9,875 nucleotides of DNA from Bacillota bacterium (GTDB taxonomy: Bacteria; Bacillota; Bacilli; Bacillales_B; DSM-18226), in the NCBI GenBank assembly GCA_030705665.1, contig JAUZQA010000104.1, positions 1 through 9,875 on the forward strand, read 5' to 3'. Each line of letters starts with the position of its first letter. The first letter of the stretch is position 1. The position numbers and the translations under genes were made by a program. Shown here piece by piece: positions 4,184 through 9,875 of the stretch. The notes below the pieces were generated by a model. That model ran no database searches and was not told the DNA's origin. It saw nothing but the letters and a program-made list of their open reading frames with translations.

Positions 4184-5320
4184 ATGACTTTAAAAGTAAT
4201 AACTGCAGAGCAATTAGCCGAAAAGGTCTTAAATAAGGAAAAATTGTTTATTTTGGATGTTCGGAATGAAAGTGACTTTAAGGATTGGAAAGTGGACGGG
4301 GAAAACTTTACTTATTTAAATGTTCCCTATTTTGAACTAATAGATGGCATTGAACCGATTGCTAATAAAATTCCACAAGATCAAGATGTCGTGATCATTT
4401 GTGCAAAAGGCGGCTCCTCCGTGTTTGTTGGAGATCTGCTCATTGAAGCTGGATTTGATCATATTTACACGTTAGAAGACGGAATGAAAGCATGGAGTGA
4501 GCACCTAGAAAAAGTAAAAATATATGAAGATGAAAAGATAAAAGTATTCCAATTTATTCGTGTAGGAAAAGGTTGCCTGTCCTATATGGTTGTATCAAAA
4601 GATAAGGCTTTGATTGTGGATGCGGCTCGTTTTGTTGATGGTTACATTGAAGCAGCTAAACAAGAAGGCGCAAAAATCACTCACATTGTAGATTCTCACT
4701 TGCATGCAGACCATATCTCGGGCGGTAAAATGCTTGCAGAAAAAACAGGTGCTAAATACTATTTAATGAAGAGTGAAGGTGCTGTATTCGACTTTGAACC
4801 TTTAGAAAACTTCAAAAAAATTGAGTTCAATCAAGCGAAACTGGAAGTATTAGCAGTAAAAACACCCGGACATACACCGGGCAGCGTGTCATTCCTTGTA
4901 AATGATAAGCTCTTGTTTTCAGGGGATACCATTTTTATTAGTGGCTTAGGACGGCCTGACCTTGGAAATAAGGTAAGTGAATGGGCCAATGATTTATATC
5001 ATACTGTTCATAACAAAATTTCCGATATCGCGGATGAAGTGATTGTCCTTCCGGGACATTACGCTGATTTGGATTCTGAAATCAATTCTGATCGTTATAT
5101 TGGCGATACACTTGGAAATATCAGAAAACGCAATGAAAAAATGTTTACCACTCCAAAAGATGAATTTTTAAATCAGGTTGAAAAATCGGCAAGTTCCATT
5201 AAACCGCCAAATTTTGAAGAAATCGTTGGCATTAACCGCGGATTAGAAAAAGCGGACGTGGATCAAATGCAAGAATTGGAAATCGGACCAAACCGCTGTG
5301 CAGTTCATCATGCTGATTAA
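4184..5320 (+). CDS. yrkH: Rhodanese-metallo-beta-lactamase fusion, persulfide dioxygenase-like
   Basis: 378 residues. The N-terminal rhodanese domain (about 5-108) has C73 in the loop CAKGGSS; the usual Arg of CxxGxR is Ser, so its chemistry may be altered. The C-terminal metallo-beta-lactamase domain starts near 115 and shows HLHADH (H172, H174, D176, H177), TPGHTPGS (H230), SGDTIF (D248) and PGHYAD (H292), a complete metal-ligand set with the spacing of ETHE1/glyoxalase-II-like hydrolases; a conserved-looking GPNRCA tail is at 368-373. The family reaction expected in this context is oxidation of a thiol persulfide to sulfite with O2 at a mononuclear iron, though hydrolase activity cannot be excluded from sequence. 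Domain order is reversed relative to Staphylococcus CstB (MBL first) and matches YrkH. GAAGGA directly abuts ATG 4184, giving a poorly spaced ribosome site; the next GGGGG is 12 bases away. Confidence 0.93.
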   Translation: MTLKVITAEQLAEKVLNKEKLFILDVRNESDFKDWKVDGENFTYLNVPYFELIDGIEPIANKIPQDQDVVIICAKGGSSVFVGDLLIEAGFDHIYTLEDGMKAWSEHLEKVKIYEDEKIKVFQFIRVGKGCLSYMVVSKDKALIVDAARFVDGYIEAAKQEGAKITHIVDSHLHADHISGGKMLAEKTGAKYYLMKSEGAVFDFEPLENFKKIEFNQAKLEVLAVKTPGHTPGSVSFLVNDKLLFSGDTIFISGLGRPDLGNKVSEWANDLYHTVHNKISDIADEVIVLPGHYADLDSEINSDRYIGDTLGNIRKRNEKMFTTPKDEFLNQVEKSASSIKPPNFEEIVGINRGLEKADVDQMQELEIGPNRCAVHHAD

Positions 5321-5355
5321 TGGAGAAATATGAAAGTGAAAAAGGCGTTTAATAT

Positions 5356-5382
5356 AGGGGAACCAATATAGGTTCCTCTTTT
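5356..5382 (+). terminator. Intercistronic hairpin, possible weak terminator or attenuator
   Basis: AGGGGAACC (5356-5364) pairs with GGTTCCTCT (5371-5379) with one G-U pair, loop AATATA, followed by only TTT. It lies between the rhodanese-MBL gene and the TauE gene, ending 5 bases before the AAGGAGGG ribosome site. The short T-run suggests partial termination or an mRNA-processing/stability element that lowers permease expression rather than full stop. Confidence 0.5.
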
Positions 5383-5397
5383 GAAAAGGAGGGCAAT

Positions 5398-6174
5398 ATG
5401 GATATTGGTCTTATCATGACGCTCTTGCTGATTGGTTTTGTAGGCTCGTTTATTTCAGGAATGCTGGGCATTGGGGGGGCAATCATAAACTTCCCGATGT
5501 TGTTGTACATTCCAGTGATGCTGGGGGTAGGGCATTATACGGCACATCAAGTATCGGGCATTACAGCCATTCAGGTTTTCTTTGCTACCGTTGGTGGTGT
5601 TCTGGCTTACCGTAAGGGCGGATTTTTAAACAAAGCCCTTATTGCCTATATGGGAATTAGTATTTTAATAGGGAGTTTTATAGGGGGATTCGGTTCCACT
5701 CATATGCCAGAAAGCGGTATTAATATCGTTTATGGAATTCTTGCACTGATTGCTGTTATTATGATGTTTGTTCCAAAAAAAGGAATTGATAATATTCCTT
5801 TAGATCAGGTGAAGTTTAATAAATGGCTTGCAGCGTTATTCGCATTCATTGTAGGAATTGGAGCTGGTATTGTCGGAGCGGGAGGGGCATTTTTATTAGT
5901 GCCGATCATGCTGGTTGTCTTAAAGATTCCAACAAGGATGACGATTGCCTCATCTTTAGCGATTACACTTATTTCATCAATTGGAGCTGTTTCCGGCAAA
6001 ATAGCCACAGGGCAAGTGCCAATTTTGCCTTCTCTCATTATGGTGGTAGCAAGTTTAATTGCTTCACCTATAGGTGCAAATGCCGGGAAAAGAGTGAATA
6101 CTAAAGTGTTACAAGTTATTATGGGAATGTTAATTTTGGCTACAGCAGTGAAGACTTGGATGACCATTTTATAA
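5398..6174 (+). CDS. yrkJ: TauE/SafE-family permease, probable sulfite/organosulfur exporter
   Basis: 258 residues, almost entirely hydrophobic, with about eight membrane helices. The two inverted-repeat signature halves typical of TauE/SafE (DUF81) are visible: [15 protein letters not shown] at 21-35 and [20 protein letters not shown] at 153-172, each opening one half of the protein, separated by a cytoplasmic-type charged loop (127-143). It lies in the cytoplasmic membrane. Family members export sulfite, sulfoacetate or related anions; in cst-type operons the permease is thought to expel the sulfite made by the persulfide dioxygenase, which is the gene just upstream. Start ATG 5398 has a strong AAGGAGGG (5387-5394). 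The 77-base gap before it holds a hairpin, so it may be translated from a partly attenuated transcript. A clear terminator follows at 6261. Substrate is inferred from context only. Confidence 0.93.
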   Translation: MDIGLIMTLLLIGFVGSFISGMLGIGGAIINFPMLLYIPVMLGVGHYTAHQVSGITAIQVFFATVGGVLAYRKGGFLNKALIAYMGISILIGSFIGGFGSTHMPESGINIVYGILALIAVIMMFVPKKGIDNIPLDQVKFNKWLAALFAFIVGIGAGIVGAGGAFLLVPIMLVVLKIPTRMTIASSLAITLISSIGAVSGKIATGQVPILPSLIMVVASLIASPIGANAGKRVNTKVLQVIMGMLILATAVKTWMTIL

Positions 6175-6260
6175 CTTTTTGCCAATGCATGCTGAATGCT
6201 GGTGACGTTTTGTTTTTATAATAATTGATGGTATCAAAGCAGGATAAATAGATTCCACAA

Positions 6261-6287
6261 CCGGGCTATTACTAGCTCGGGTTTTTT
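6261..6287 (+). terminator. Intrinsic terminator ending the sulfur operon
   Basis: CCGGGCTA (6261-6268) pairs with TAGCTCGG (6273-6280) with one G-U pair and a TTAC loop, followed by G and six T (6282-6287). It closes the locus that begins at 1694; the 87 bases between the TauE stop and the stem show no gene. Confidence 0.85.
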
Positions 6288-6343
6288 AATATCTTAATAG
6301 AAACTTAACATTGATGTGGTAAAATTATATTTGTTGATAAAAA

Positions 6344-6354
6344 ACCTAGTAGGT
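6344..6354. promoter_or_regulatory. Short palindrome upstream of the MFS gene, possible operator
   Basis: ACCTA-G-TAGGT, a perfect inverted repeat 9 bases before the AGGAGG of the exporter gene. TTAACA (6305-6310) and TATATT (6326-6331), 15 bases apart, could be a weak promoter placing the palindrome just after the transcription start. Such sites often bind MarR/TetR-type repressors of efflux genes, but no such regulator is in the window and the repeat is short. Confidence 0.3.
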
Positions 6355-6376
6355 AATAATTTGAGGAGGGAGTAAT

Positions 6377-7828
6377 TTGATCTCTTCATCTCCAATTAAT
6401 CAAAAAGAAAAGCACTATTCCCATTGGTATGCAGTAGCTACTGTATGTATTGGTGCTTTTATGGCAGCGCTCGATGCAAGTATTATCAATGTTGCCCTTC
6501 CAAATTTGGAACAGCAATTTCATACTGGAATGAATGAAATTGAATGGGTGAGCTTATCTTATTTGTTATCATTAGCTGCAACTATTTTAATCTTTGGAAG
6601 ACTTGCCGATATGTTTGGCCGCCGCTGGCTTTACACAATTGGCTTCATTATATTTTCCTTTAGTTCATTATTCTGCGGACTTGCTCCAACACTTACCATT
6701 TTAATTGTATGCCGAGTCTTTCAAGGTATTGGGGCAGCCATGCTGCAGGCAAACAGTGTTTCGATTATCACTTTTGCTGCTCCAAAAGACGATCTTGGGA
6801 AAGCAATTGGATTTCAAGCGAGTGCACAAGGAATTGGTTTAAGTTTGGGGCCGGTAGCAGGTGGAATATTGCTATCCTTTGTAGGCTGGAAGTGGCTGTT
6901 TTTTATTAATTTGCCGGTGGGGATCATCGGAACTGTTTTAGGAATCATATTCTTACCAAAGGACCCTGTTGTAGACAAGCGGAAGAAATTTGATTATGTT
7001 GGTGTTCTTCTGCTTATACCTTCCATTATTACAATTATTTATATCTTAAATATGGGTTTGAAATTAGGCTGGGGATCTAGCTTAATGATCATATGTTATG
7101 TTATCGCGATAACAGCTTCCTATTTATTTATAAAATATGAAAGCAAGAAAACTGAGCCACTGGTGGATTTATCACTATTTAAACATCTGCCCTTTACCAT
7201 GGGGAATATTACCGGTATTATGTCTTTCATTGTTATGTATGCTGTACTTCTGCTTACACCGTATTATTTAGATCAAGTAAAGCATCTTCAAGTTTTACAA
7301 GCAGGTATCGTTATTACTGCAGTACCTATAGGAATGACGATATCAACACCTATTTCCGGAATAATGTCAGACCACCGCGGACCCGCCATTCCATCCATTA
7401 TAGGTCTTTCCATGGCAACTGCTGGAGCTCTAATTTTGTCATTTATTGATATTACAGGAACTTACATTCTGACTTGTGTGGGACTTTTGCTTATTGGGGC
7501 AGGGATCGGCATGTTTACTCCGCCCAATAATAGCCATGTGATGGGGAATGTTCCAAAAAGTGCATTGGGAGTTGCTGGAGGGATACTTAATATGTCAAGG
7601 ACGTTAGGCATGAGTTTAGGGATAACACTTGGCGGATTAACTTACCAATTCTTTTTAAGGCTTTATGGAAATATTCATTTTAATAATTTAGTGTATACGT
7701 TTAGATCGGCCTATTTTTTAGTTGCTGTATTTTCATTTGTCACGCTCATCATTACTTCGAGAAATTATAAAAATGAACTTAAAAATATGGATGGCTATTC
7801 GTCTAATGAAGTGGGATTGAATAGATAA
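6377..7828 (+). CDS. MFS drug:H+ antiporter-2 (DHA2, EmrB/QacA-type) efflux transporter
   Basis: 483 residues with about 14 predicted membrane helices, the layout of the DHA2 branch of the major facilitator superfamily. Visible motifs: the TM1 motif LDASIINVALP (32-42, with D33), motif A GRLADMFGRR (74-83) between TM2 and TM3, VFQGIGAAMLQANS (114-127), and antiporter motif C GLSLGPVAGGIL (154-165) in TM5. It sits in the cytoplasmic membrane and exports a small molecule in exchange for protons; the substrate cannot be read from sequence. The start is TTG 6377: AGGAGG at 6364-6369 is 7 bases upstream and the next Met (M29) is already inside TM1. It has its own leader and terminators on both sides, so it is a single-gene unit and not obviously part of the sulfur pathway, although export of a sulfur compound is possible. 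Confidence 0.93.
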   Translation: MISSSPINQKEKHYSHWYAVATVCIGAFMAALDASIINVALPNLEQQFHTGMNEIEWVSLSYLLSLAATILIFGRLADMFGRRWLYTIGFIIFSFSSLFCGLAPTLTILIVCRVFQGIGAAMLQANSVSIITFAAPKDDLGKAIGFQASAQGIGLSLGPVAGGILLSFVGWKWLFFINLPVGIIGTVLGIIFLPKDPVVDKRKKFDYVGVLLLIPSIITIIYILNMGLKLGWGSSLMIICYVIAITASYLFIKYESKKTEPLVDLSLFKHLPFTMGNITGIMSFIVMYAVLLLTPYYLDQVKHLQVLQAGIVITAVPIGMTISTPISGIMSDHRGPAIPSIIGLSMATAGALILSFIDITGTYILTCVGLLLIGAGIGMFTPPNNSHVMGNVPKSALGVAGGILNMSRTLGMSLGITLGGLTYQFFLRLYGNIHFNNLVYTFRSAYFLVAVFSFVTLIITSRNYKNELKNMDGYSSNEVGLNR

Positions 7829-7848
7829 AAAATAAGAAGTTAAAAAAG

Positions 7849-7877
7849 TGTCTATTCTTCAGGAATAGGCATTTTTT
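7849..7877 (+). terminator. Intrinsic terminator after the MFS gene
   Basis: TGTCTATTC (7849-7857) pairs with GAATAGGCA (7863-7871), one G-U pair, loop TTCAG, then six T (7872-7877); an A-run precedes the stem. It isolates the exporter from the cysteine synthase gene. Confidence 0.85.
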
Positions 7878-7910
7878 CTTGTTCAATTTTAAATATGTTG
7901 ATTTACTTTA

Positions 7911-7951
7911 ATGGTTCCATGGGACCGAGAATTTGAAACCACAGGAACCAT
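7911..7951. promoter_or_regulatory. Inverted repeat flanking the cysK -35, candidate operator or leader hairpin
   Basis: ATGGTTCC (7911-7918) and GGAACCAT (7944-7951) are perfect 8-base inverted arms 25 bases apart that bracket the -35 element and reach into the spacer. The geometry would suit a dimer- or tetramer-binding regulator of cysteine metabolism (CymR-type regulators act on such genes in Bacillota), but I could not match a known consensus. Confidence 0.4.
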
Positions 7952-7961
7952 AATTTATAAT
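7933..7961 (+). promoter_or_regulatory. Sigma-A promoter of the cysteine synthase gene
   Basis: TTGAAA at 7933-7938 and a perfect TATAAT at 7956-7961, 17 bases apart, one of the best promoters in the window. Transcription should begin near 7968, 30 bases before ATG 7998. This also excludes an earlier in-frame start at 7911. Confidence 0.85.
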
Positions 7962-7997
7962 TCAATTGTAATAAACAAGTTGGAATGGAGAATTAAT

Positions 7998-8921
7998 ATG
8001 AAATTATACGATTCAATTTTGGACCTTATTGGTCATACTCCTATAGTAAAGTTAAATCATTTGCCAGACCCGAATGGTGCTTCTGTTTATATTAAATTGG
8101 AATCCTTTAATCCTGGAGGAAGTGTTAAAGATCGTGCTGCTTTTAACATGATTAAGCAAGCAGAAGAAACTGGGAAAATTACTCCGGGTAAAACCGTTAT
8201 TATTGAACCAACTTCGGGCAACACGGGAATTGGTTTAGCCATGGTTTGTGCTGGCAAGAACTATCGTTGTATTATTACAATGCCTAATAATGCAACAGAA
8301 GAAAGAGTGAAAATATTAAAAGCATATGGTGCAGAAGTTTATTTAACTCCAGCGAAGGATGGCATGTCTGGAGCGATTGAAAAAGCCTATCAAATTGCAG
8401 AAAAGATTCCTGATAACTTTATTCCAATGCAATTTGAAAATCCAGCTAATGCAGATGCGCATCGTGATACTACCGCAATCGAAATTTATGAATCATTTCA
8501 AGGGGATTTAGCTGCTTTTATTTGTACGGCAGGTACAGGCGGTACTGTAACTGGTACTGGAGAAGTGTTAAAAGAAAAAATTCCAGACCTAAAGATTTAT
8601 GTTGTTGAGCCGGCGGGCTCGCCTGTTTTATCCGGAGGTCGTCCTGGTCCTCATAAAATTCCAGGTACGGGTCCTGGATTTATTCCTAAATTATTAAATC
8701 AATCTATTTATGATGAGATTTTATTGATTCAAGATCAAGATGCGCAGAATATAGCTCGCCGCCTTGCAGCAGAAGAAGGGATTTTAGTTGGTGCTTCTGG
8801 TGCAGCATCCATCTATTATGCGTTAGAAATTGCCAAGAAACTTCCTTCGCATGCAAAGGTCTTAGGATTGGCACCAGACACCGGTGAACGATATTTATCA
8901 TCTGATTTATTTCCAATGTAA
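7998..8921 (+). CDS. cysK: Cysteine synthase (O-acetylserine sulfhydrylase, CysK type)
   Basis: 307 residues, the standard length of CysK. PLP enzyme of fold type II that makes cysteine from O-acetylserine and sulfide in the cytosol. Seen: the PLP lysine K44 in NPGGSVKDR (38-46), the substrate loop TSGNTG (72-77), the phosphate-binding loop GTGGT (179-183), the pyridine-N serine S267 in GASGA, and the closing PDTGERYLS (293-301). The middle segment MPNNATEERVKILKAYGAE is slightly unlike typical CysK (MPxTMSxERR), so a CysM-like use of thiosulfate or a persulfide donor is a possible alternative. GGAG at 7987-7990 and the upstream promoter fix ATG 7998. The gene is a single unit with its own terminator. 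It neighbours the sulfide and persulfide detox locus, and would draw down sulfide by assimilation. Confidence 0.95.
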   Translation: MKLYDSILDLIGHTPIVKLNHLPDPNGASVYIKLESFNPGGSVKDRAAFNMIKQAEETGKITPGKTVIIEPTSGNTGIGLAMVCAGKNYRCIITMPNNATEERVKILKAYGAEVYLTPAKDGMSGAIEKAYQIAEKIPDNFIPMQFENPANADAHRDTTAIEIYESFQGDLAAFICTAGTGGTVTGTGEVLKEKIPDLKIYVVEPAGSPVLSGGRPGPHKIPGTGPGFIPKLLNQSIYDEILLIQDQDAQNIARRLAAEEGILVGASGAASIYYALEIAKKLPSHAKVLGLAPDTGERYLSSDLFPM

Positions 8922-8946
8922 AAAAAGCTACTTCGGTAGCTTTTTT
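8921..8946 (+). terminator. UUCG-loop intrinsic terminator after cysK
   Basis: AAAAAAGCTAC (8921-8931) pairs perfectly with GTAGCTTTTTT (8936-8946) around TTCG. The C(UUCG)G closing makes an unusually stable tetraloop. The last base of the cysK stop is the first base of the stem. The A-run also makes it usable from the minus strand. Confidence 0.92.
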
Positions 8947-9036
8947 ATTGCAGTTTGTAGAATGATAGTAATTAGCCTAAATAATTTAGGATTATAAATT
9001 ATACTGAGGTCTGCTTTGTATTTTTTTTCGTTTTCT

Positions 9037-9798
9037 TCATTTTCGTTTTTTTCCAACGGCGCCAAGGTAGAGCACAAACTCTTCCTCTCCGTCTAAATCT
9101 AATACCTCATCGATTAACTTTTGATCATAAATACCAATAGCACAAGCTCCTGCACCGATAGATTCACTTGCTAAATAAAGATTTTGGCATACATGGCCAA
9201 CATCGATGAGGATTTTTTTATGAGCTGAAATATCATACTTCCATTCGGAGCGGTATGGAGTGGTACTCCATGCAAAAACCACAGCTGCCTTTTTCGCAAA
9301 ATTAGGAACAAAAGGCTGGTCTAACGTAATGGCATCTATGTGTTGATCAATGTCATCCAAATCAAACATAAACAAAAGCTGGTGATCTACTGGCAGATAT
9401 CTGTATACTCCTTTTTGTATGCCATCCACTCGCGTAATAAATAAATATGTTTCAAACGTATGTGTTGCACCACTGCAAGGTACAGTTCTTAATGTAAGTC
9501 CAGCCTTATTAGTACCAGTAATCCCTTGAGTAGCCCATAAAAGATAGGATAACTCCGTAAGACTTAAACTTTCTTCGGAGTAGAACCTTGTGCTTCTCCT
9601 ATCCTTAATGCATTCATAAATGTTTTGTCTTTTTACAACGTCCTCACTAACTTTTGGAAGGTTAATAATTGGCGATATAGAGGTATATGGTTTAACAATT
9701 GGAGGCTTTGGAAGCCCCTTGATTTTATCTGTTTTAATATTTTTAAATTCAAGAAAATTGGACTTTAAAAAATTTCTCTGCTGAACGTATCTCGACAT
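9037..9798 (-). CDS. SagB/ThcOx-type nitroreductase-family FMN oxidoreductase
   Basis: 253 residues on the minus strand. It is an FMN-dependent nitroreductase-fold protein of the SagB/ThcOx subgroup: the FMN-phosphate motif RRSTRFY at 67-73, then LSYLLWATQGITG (83-95), VPCSGATHTFETYLFI (106-121), the YRYLP segment (132-136), IDVGHVCQNLYLASESIGAGACAIG (198-222) and the ending DGEEEFVLYLGAVGK. SagB proteins oxidise azolines in peptide natural products, but stand-alone members like this, with no cyclodehydratase (YcaO) or precursor gene nearby, probably have another redox role. ATG at 9798 is chosen: AGGAGG (complement of 9806-9811) is 7 bases upstream, while an in-frame ATG at 9849 lies upstream of the predicted transcription start. 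Convergent with cysK. The upstream Fnr/Crp-type box suggests anaerobic or redox induction, which would suit a flavin reductase. Confidence 0.88.
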   Translation of the reverse strand: MSRYVQQRNFLKSNFLEFKNIKTDKIKGLPKPPIVKPYTSISPIINLPKVSEDVVKRQNIYECIKDRRSTRFYSEESLSLTELSYLLWATQGITGTNKAGLTLRTVPCSGATHTFETYLFITRVDGIQKGVYRYLPVDHQLLFMFDLDDIDQHIDAITLDQPFVPNFAKKAAVVFAWSTTPYRSEWKYDISAHKKILIDVGHVCQNLYLASESIGAGACAIGIYDQKLIDEVLDLDGEEEFVLYLGAVGKKRK

Positions 9799-9832
9799 GG
9801 TTAGTCCTCCTATGATGTTTCTGCATTCATCA

Positions 9833-9874
9833 ATTATATTCTGTATCATAATTTTATCTGTGATTTATTTCACA
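9833..9874 (-). promoter_or_regulatory. Fnr/Crp-type activated promoter of the nitroreductase gene
   Basis: On the minus strand a perfect TGTGA-N6-TCACA palindrome (9859-9874) is followed by TATAAT (complement of 9833-9838). No -35 hexamer is present. With a start near 9826 the palindrome is centred about 40.5 bases upstream, the class II position at which Crp/Fnr regulators replace a -35. TGTGA-N6-TCACA is the Bacillus Fnr consensus. The motif and spacing are seen directly; the regulator is inferred. Confidence 0.75.
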
Positions 9875-9875
9875 A

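Noticed and set aside
5805..6185. 126-codon minus-strand frame and a 93-codon plus-strand frame (5823-6104) within the TauE gene
   Set aside because: Both lie over a well-supported membrane protein gene, have no ribosome site and show no family features; they are shadows of the coding strand.
7911..7927. Possible T-box or other riboswitch upstream of cysK
   Set aside because: The predicted leader is only about 30 bases, and the GGGACCG segment lies before the promoter start; there is no room for a riboswitch and no T-box AGGGTGG-ACCGCG core.
7911..7997. Longer start for cysteine synthase at 7911
   Set aside because: The region contains the TTGAAA-17-TATAAT promoter; known CysK proteins begin at the equivalent of ATG 7998.
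8976..8990. Palindrome CCTAAAT-A-ATTTAGG in the cysK/nitroreductase gap as a terminator for the minus gene
   Set aside because: A 1-base centre cannot form a loop without opening inner pairs, there is no T-run on the minus side, and AT-rich palindromes are common here. The UUCG hairpin at 8921-8946 is the better minus-side terminator.
9799..9849. Longer start for the nitroreductase-like gene at 9849
   Set aside because: It lies upstream of the predicted transcription start, and ATG 9798 has a perfect AGGAGG.
1..9875. CRISPR arrays, tRNA or rRNA genes, insertion sequences
   Set aside because: No regularly spaced repeats, no cloverleaf-type sequences, no transposase frames or terminal inverted repeats were seen.

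Overview
The window is low-GC DNA with strong AGGAGG-type ribosome binding sites, sigma-A-type TTGACA/TATAAT promoters and U-tract terminators. Gene content points to Bacillota, most likely Bacillaceae. The core gene set (CstR-like repressor, TusA, TusA-rhodanese fusion, DsrE2-like protein, rhodanese-MBL fusion, TauE permease) matches the Bacillus subtilis yrkD-J cluster as I recall it, with extra rhodaneses. Species cannot be read from the sequence.

Layout. 1-1365: the C-terminal part of a sensor histidine kinase, an OmpR-type response regulator and a small Met-rich two-helix membrane protein, ending at a bidirectional terminator. 1419-1592 (minus): a 57-residue Cys-containing protein, convergent with that operon. 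1694-6287: a reactive-sulfur locus made of cstR-like regulator, tusA, membrane rhodanese, soluble rhodanese, TusA-rhodanese fusion, DsrE2-like protein, rhodanese-metallo-beta-lactamase fusion and TauE/SafE permease, ending at a terminator. 6377-7828: a 14-TM-type MFS (DHA2) exporter with a TTG start and its own terminator. 7998-8921: cysteine synthase with a clear promoter and a UUCG terminator. 9037-9798 (minus): a SagB-type nitroreductase whose promoter carries a perfect Fnr/Crp-type palindrome placed for class II activation.

How the genes work together (inference from families). The CstR-like repressor has Asn where copper CsoR has His, so it should sense persulfide or polysulfide. Related inverted repeats of the form ATACC-N6-GGTAT lie at its own promoter, before tusA, before the membrane rhodanese and before the TusA-rhodanese gene, with an eroded copy before the rhodanese-MBL gene. 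Sulfane sulfur would pass among rhodanese, TusA and DsrE cysteines, be oxidised by the MBL (persulfide dioxygenase-like) domain to sulfite, and be exported by TauE. No sulfide:quinone oxidoreductase is present here. The nearby cysteine synthase offers a separate sulfide-assimilating outlet.

The least expected signals are the repeated operator leader with fixed T7-N9 geometry, the Met-rich external loop next to a two-component system, the small minus-strand protein, and the Fnr-type promoter at the right edge.
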